Positions 6,356 to 8,936 of a DNA stretch of 8,936 nucleotides are shown here, piece after piece; the stretch's first letter is position 1; every line of letters starts with the position of its first letter. The notes beneath the pieces were generated by a model. That model saw nothing but the letters and a program-made list of their open reading frames with translations. It did not search any database and was not told the origin of the DNA. The stretch spans positions 1 to 8,936 of the forward strand of contig WJJQ01000052.1 of NCBI GenBank assembly GCA_014729615.1, read 5' to 3'. Both the position numbers and the translations under genes were made by a program. This DNA comes from Candidatus Peregrinibacteria bacterium (GTDB lineage: Bacteria; Patescibacteriota; Gracilibacteria; UBA1369).

Positions 6356-7114
6356 ATGGCCGGACATTCGAAGTGGCATAATATTAAGCATAAAAAAGCT
6401 GCCCAAGACGCTAAAATGGGTAAGATTTTTACAAAGCATGCAAAACTGATTCAAATTGCCGCGTCTCAAGGTGGAGGAGATCCAACCATGAATCCTGCTT
6501 TAAGGGCGGCTGTTGAAAATGCAAAAGCCGATAATGTGCCAACAGCAAACATTGAAAGGGCAATTAAAAAAGGAACAGGTGAAGGAAAAGATGCCAGTCA
6601 GATTTCCGAAGTTTTATATGAGGCCTTTGGCCCGTCAGGCACGGCCTTTTACATTGAAACACTTACAGACAATAAAAACCGAACCATCACTAATGTAAAA
6701 ATTATTTTGAATAAAAAAGGGGGAACTTTCGGAGCCGCCGGTTCAGTCGGTTATTTATTTAACAAAAAAGGTATTATTGAAATCCCCATTAGTGAACAGA
6801 ATGAAAAAGAAGAATTAGAATTAGCCGCAATCGATGCGGGCGCGGAGGATGTTGAAACAACAGAAGAATTCATGGTCGTTTATACCGACCCCCAGGATCT
6901 AATGAAAGTGAAAGATCAATTGATGCGACGATCCATTCAGGTAAAATCAGCCGAATTATCTTATATGCCCGTGAATTATGTTGAAATAAAAAATGCGGAA
7001 GATGCTCAAAAAGTAATTAATCTAATTGAATCTCTTGAAGAGGATGAAGACGTTTCCACCGTTTATACAAACGCCAATATCGACTATGATATTTTGAAGC
7101 AATTAAATAACTAA
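6356..7114 (+). CDS. yebC: YebC/PmpR/TACO1 family protein
   Basis: Member of the YebC/TACO1 family, long annotated as transcriptional regulators. The mitochondrial and some bacterial members are now linked to translation of proline-rich stretches on the ribosome. The 252-residue length is typical. Seen: the N-terminal signature AGHSKWHNIKHKKAAQDAK (2-20) and KIFTKHAKLI (23-32), NPALRAAVENAKADNVP (46-62), ERAIKKGTGEG (67-77), YEAFGPSGTAFYIETLTDNKNRT (88-110, key residues G92, D105, N106, R109), and GGTFGAAGSVGYLF (122-135). The domain 2 and 3 beta-alpha segments follow to the end. It sits 10 nt after the proline-rich lipoprotein gene; the usual neighbour ruvC is not in the window. The only ribosome-site candidate is a weak AAGAGA about 10 nt upstream of the ATG. 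The stop overlaps the convergent DHH gene by 4 nt. Confidence 0.96.
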   Translation: MAGHSKWHNIKHKKAAQDAKMGKIFTKHAKLIQIAASQGGGDPTMNPALRAAVENAKADNVPTANIERAIKKGTGEGKDASQISEVLYEAFGPSGTAFYIETLTDNKNRTITNVKIILNKKGGTFGAAGSVGYLFNKKGIIEIPISEQNEKEELELAAIDAGAEDVETTEEFMVVYTDPQDLMKVKDQLMRRSIQVKSAELSYMPVNYVEIKNAEDAQKVINLIESLEEDEDVSTVYTNANIDYDILKQLNN

Positions 7115-8514
7115 TCTTCGAATTTATAAAGGACATCATCCTCGAGATCAATTTCGGATTCCTGATCTTCAACCGATTTTTTTATTATAAAATCAGCGGT
7201 TGATTCCTTTTCATTTACATTGACCGGGCTTTTTTTTGACACCTGCTTTCGTTTTTTTGCTTTTTTTAACTTTTTACTATCGTAATCTTTATTTTTTACT
7301 TTATTTTGATCTTCAGTATCAATAGTTTCATAAACTTCTTCCTCGTAATCCTCGTTAATAAATCCTAATCTTTTTGACTGGAAATCTCTAACTTTATTGA
7401 TAATTGTCTCTTCCATTTTCCGCAAATCATCGGCGTGAATCTGAAAACCTGCGGCTTGCACATGCCCCCCTCCCCCAAACATTCCCGCAATTTCACTGGC
7501 GTCTACGTTTTGATTTGGCGTTCTAATACTTCCGGAAATCAGATTGTCCGCCTTTTGTTTAATAATCATGACAACTTCAGCTCCAGGAGCATTCGATAAC
7601 AATTCATCTATTATTCCGCCGGTTTCATCGGGCTCGCTACCTGTTTCTTTAAGGTCTTTAAGGCTAATTGTTGACCAGACTACTCTATATTTATCATCCA
7701 CTTTTATTTTGGAAAGGATTCTACCCCAAAGCTTAAGTGTCGATAAATTTTTTGTTTTGAAGACGTTTTTAATGATTTCTTGTTGTCTGGCTCCGTATTT
7801 AATAAGTTTCGCGGATGACGCGAATGACTTGGGCGTGGTATTGGCATTTTGAAAACTTCCGGTATCAGTAATGATTCCTGCCAGTAATAAAGTCGCCACG
7901 TCTTCATCCATCAGATCCAGGCCTTCCTGTTCTTCAAGCTCTTCTATTAATGTAATAAGCATTTCGGTTGTAGACGAGCTCATGATATCAATAAAGTTTA
8001 TCTTTCCGAAATTGCTGTTTGAAGCATGATGATCAATGTTCAAAACCGGTATCTGCGTAAACATTTCCGGGTTATCTTCATAGAATCTTCCCAATTGTTC
8101 CAGGTCGGCCGTATCAACGGTAATAATTGCGTCGTATCTGCTTGGACCATGTTCAAACGAAACATCTTTTTCGCTGAATTGTCCTTTTTTGGCTGTGATA
8201 ATAATATTTACTTTATCTTCCGCCACCTTGGTTTTCAAAGTGTTTATTTTGGCCTTCTTACAATCTAATGTAACTATAAAGTCGCTAGAGGTTTTAAAAT
8301 CGTTATTAATAACTTTTGTAGTAGGTAAAAATTTAAATGCATCGGGTACGGGTTCGGCGCACACTACAGTTGCCTGTTTGCCCATTTTCTTTAAAACCAG
8401 ATAAAGTGCCAAAGCGCTACCCAGCGAGTCACCGTCAACAGGCGTTGACGGCATAATAAGGAGGCTTTCGCTTCGCTTAATCAGGTCAATAATTTGTTTT
8501 CGTATCTTTTCCAT
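7111..8514 (-). CDS. DHH/DHHA1 family phosphoesterase (NrnA-like) with insertion and charged C-terminal tail
   Basis: Predicted Mn-dependent phosphoesterase related to NrnA (nanoRNase / pAp phosphatase), probably cytoplasmic. Motif I is PVDGDSLGS (25-33, D27 and D29), motif II ITVDTAD (131-137), motif III NIDHHASN (159-166), motif IV TDTGSF (216-221) with NTT (225-227). The DHHA1 part has GGIIDELL (299-306), SGSIRT (327-332) and GGGGH (347-351). Three oddities: the conserved motif I histidine (H four residues before the first Asp) is Ser23; about 50 extra residues lie between motifs I and II; and after residue 380 there is an 87-residue charged tail with a Lys cluster (about 405-429) and an acidic end. 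Total 467 residues, against about 310-340 for NrnA. From memory, a group of CPR proteins shares this insertion. Substrate could be nanoRNA, pAp or a cyclic dinucleotide product; not decided. It lies downstream of recJ but has its own promoter. Confidence 0.85.
   Translation of the reverse strand: MEKIRKQIIDLIKRSESLLIMPSTPVDGDSLGSALALYLVLKKMGKQATVVCAEPVPDAFKFLPTTKVINNDFKTSSDFIVTLDCKKAKINTLKTKVAEDKVNIIITAKKGQFSEKDVSFEHGPSRYDAIITVDTADLEQLGRFYEDNPEMFTQIPVLNIDHHASNSNFGKINFIDIMSSSTTEMLITLIEELEEQEGLDLMDEDVATLLLAGIITDTGSFQNANTTPKSFASSAKLIKYGARQQEIIKNVFKTKNLSTLKLWGRILSKIKVDDKYRVVWSTISLKDLKETGSEPDETGGIIDELLSNAPGAEVVMIIKQKADNLISGSIRTPNQNVDASEIAGMFGGGGHVQAAGFQIHADDLRKMEETIINKVRDFQSKRLGFINEDYEEEVYETIDTEDQNKVKNKDYDSKKLKKAKKRKQVSKKSPVNVNEKESTADFIIKKSVEDQESEIDLEDDVLYKFED
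7169..7203. repeat. Imperfect inverted repeat within the 3' end of the DHH gene
   Basis: TCAACCG (7169-7175) pairs with CGGTTGA (7197-7203), and inside it ATTTT (7176-7180) pairs with AAAAT (7189-7193), leaving a 3-nt bulge (CAG) and an 8-nt loop: 12 base pairs in all. It lies about 55 nt past the yebC stop, inside the coding region for the acidic tail of the DHH protein. No T-run follows directly on the plus strand, so it is not a standard terminator. Confidence 0.4.
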
Positions 8515-8532
8515 TATGGTTGCCCGTAAAAA

Positions 8533-8555
8533 ATGTCATTAGCATATTATGACAT
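8533..8555. promoter_or_regulatory. Inverted repeat over the DHH promoter, possible operator
   Basis: ATGTCAT (8533-8539) and ATGACAT (8549-8555) are perfect 7-bp inverted half-sites separated by 9 bp, centred at 8544. They straddle the -10 hexamer and reach the predicted start point at 8539. The 16-bp centre-to-centre spacing is more than one helical turn. This is where a repressor would block RNA polymerase. No candidate regulator gene is in the window. Confidence 0.4.
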
Positions 8556-8574
8556 ATTTTTTTTATTTTTGCAA
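8546..8574 (-). promoter_or_regulatory. Promoter of the DHH phosphoesterase gene
   Basis: On the minus strand, TTGCAA (8574-8569), a 17-bp A-rich spacer and CATAAT (8551-8546) preceded by TGT give an extended -10 promoter with good spacing. The predicted start is 8539, leaving a 25-nt leader to the ATG at 8514; the leader has no Shine-Dalgarno match. It means the gene need not depend on recJ transcription. Confidence 0.6.
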
Positions 8575-8630
8575 GAGCCTAGCTCAAGACTTAAGAGCGA
8601 AGATTAGCAAAGGAAAGTTTTTTGCGCAAG

Positions 8631-8936
8631 CTAGACTTCCGAGCGCGCCAAATCAACCAGCCTTAATTGAAGTTTTTTTATTCCTTTCCATTCGTTTCTT
8701 TCGAGGTAACAAGCCAAATCAACTCGATTATGTTCTCTTAGATAATCTTCATATTTACCTAATTTAAAACCTATAACGGGCAAGCGTTTGCCTTTAAGTT
8801 GTGCTTTGAAATGCAAATGATTCAGTTCTTTACCAACTCGTTTCAATTCATCTACATTGACTCCCCTAAATAAAAGGAGTGGTTGTTCATTACCTATTCC
8901 AAAAGGTTCCAACTGGTCCAGTAATAACATAAGCCC
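8631..8936 (-). CDS. recJ: Single-stranded-DNA exonuclease RecJ, C-terminal part (N-terminus beyond right edge)
   Basis: The last 101 codons of RecJ, the 5'-3' single-strand DNA exonuclease used in recombination and mismatch repair. The reading frame is open to the right edge. The visible part starts at the end of the DHHA1 region with LDQLEPFGIGNEQP (QLEPFGxGNxxP is a RecJ signature). It continues into the C-terminal OB-fold: GKELNHLHFKAQL, LPVIGFKLG, NRVDLACYLERNEWKGIKKLQLRLVDL. The conserved NxWxG of that fold appears as NEWKG. The catalytic DHH domain is outside the window, so activity cannot be judged. The stop is TAG at 8633-8631. Downstream, a 116-bp gap (8515-8630) leads to a second DHH-superfamily gene on the same strand. 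Confidence 0.93.
   Translation of the reverse strand, partial: GLMLLLDQLEPFGIGNEQPLLLFRGVNVDELKRVGKELNHLHFKAQLKGKRLPVIGFKLGKYEDYLREHNRVDLACYLERNEWKGIKKLQLRLVDLARSEV

Noticed and set aside
7544..8404. Plus-strand frames inside the DHH gene (7544-7852, 8026-8268, 8189-8404)
   Set aside because: They are antisense to conserved DHH and DHHA1 motifs and have no recognisable content.
8538..8609. Direct repeat ATTAGCA at 8538-8544 and 8603-8609
   Set aside because: Only 7 bp in an AT-rich gap; chance occurrence is likely.
8549..8767. Plus-strand 72-residue frame over the recJ 3' end
   Set aside because: It covers the recJ OB-fold coding region and intergenic DNA with no promoter or domain on that strand.
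1..8936. tRNA, rRNA, CRISPR arrays, insertion sequences, attachment sites
   Set aside because: No cloverleaf-like segment, regular spaced repeats, transposase or long terminal repeats were seen by eye on either strand.

Overview
The window looks like a chromosomal segment from an uncultivated bacterium, most probably a member of the Candidate Phyla Radiation (Patescibacteria). This rests on AT-rich, tightly packed housekeeping genes with short or overlapping junctions, the absence of recognisable Shine-Dalgarno sites, and surface-protein genes (SLH domains, small lipoproteins, a membrane-anchored VKOR-type thioredoxin) set among translation and repair genes. The DHH phosphoesterase is also of a divergent type that I associate with this group from memory. 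TGA is used as a stop (trx-like gene), so this is not one of the lineages that read TGA as glycine. Assignment to a lower taxon is not possible from the sequence alone.

Layout, left to right. At 1-785 (minus) lies the N-terminal two thirds of a CCA-adding enzyme/poly(A) polymerase, running off the left edge. A 104-bp divergent promoter region separates it from a plus-strand pair, proB-like glutamate 5-kinase (890-1663) and tsaD (1666-2733), with a 2-nt gap. A new promoter at 2744-2772 precedes hisS (2789-4117). After hisS come a membrane-anchored thioredoxin-like protein (4121-4465), a secreted SLH-domain protein (4462-5799, ATGA overlap), two tiny lipoproteins (5877-6095 and 6097-6345) and yebC (6356-7114). 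On the minus strand, transcribed toward yebC, are the 3' end of recJ (8631-8936, running off the right edge) and a DHH/DHHA1 phosphoesterase (7111-8514). The last overlaps the yebC stop tail to tail by 4 nt.

Functionally, four genes serve translation or tRNA biology: CCA end synthesis, the t6A37 modification (TsaD), histidyl-tRNA charging (HisS) and the YebC/TACO1 translation factor. RecJ and the DHH protein belong to nucleic-acid and nucleotide turnover. The hisS-yebC interval is the accessory part, an exported protein cassette whose members are hypothetical in detail.

No mobile element, CRISPR array, tRNA or rRNA gene was seen. No convincing GC-rich intrinsic terminator was seen either. 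The strongest points for a second look are the lack of Shine-Dalgarno sites with at least one likely leaderless promoter, the unusual DHH protein (motif I His replaced, about 50-residue insertion, charged C-terminal tail, palindromic promoter), the VKOR-type thioredoxin coupled to a cysteine-free SLH protein, and a PPP-containing lipoprotein directly upstream of yebC. I did not find a clearly new biological system; these are candidates, not demonstrations.
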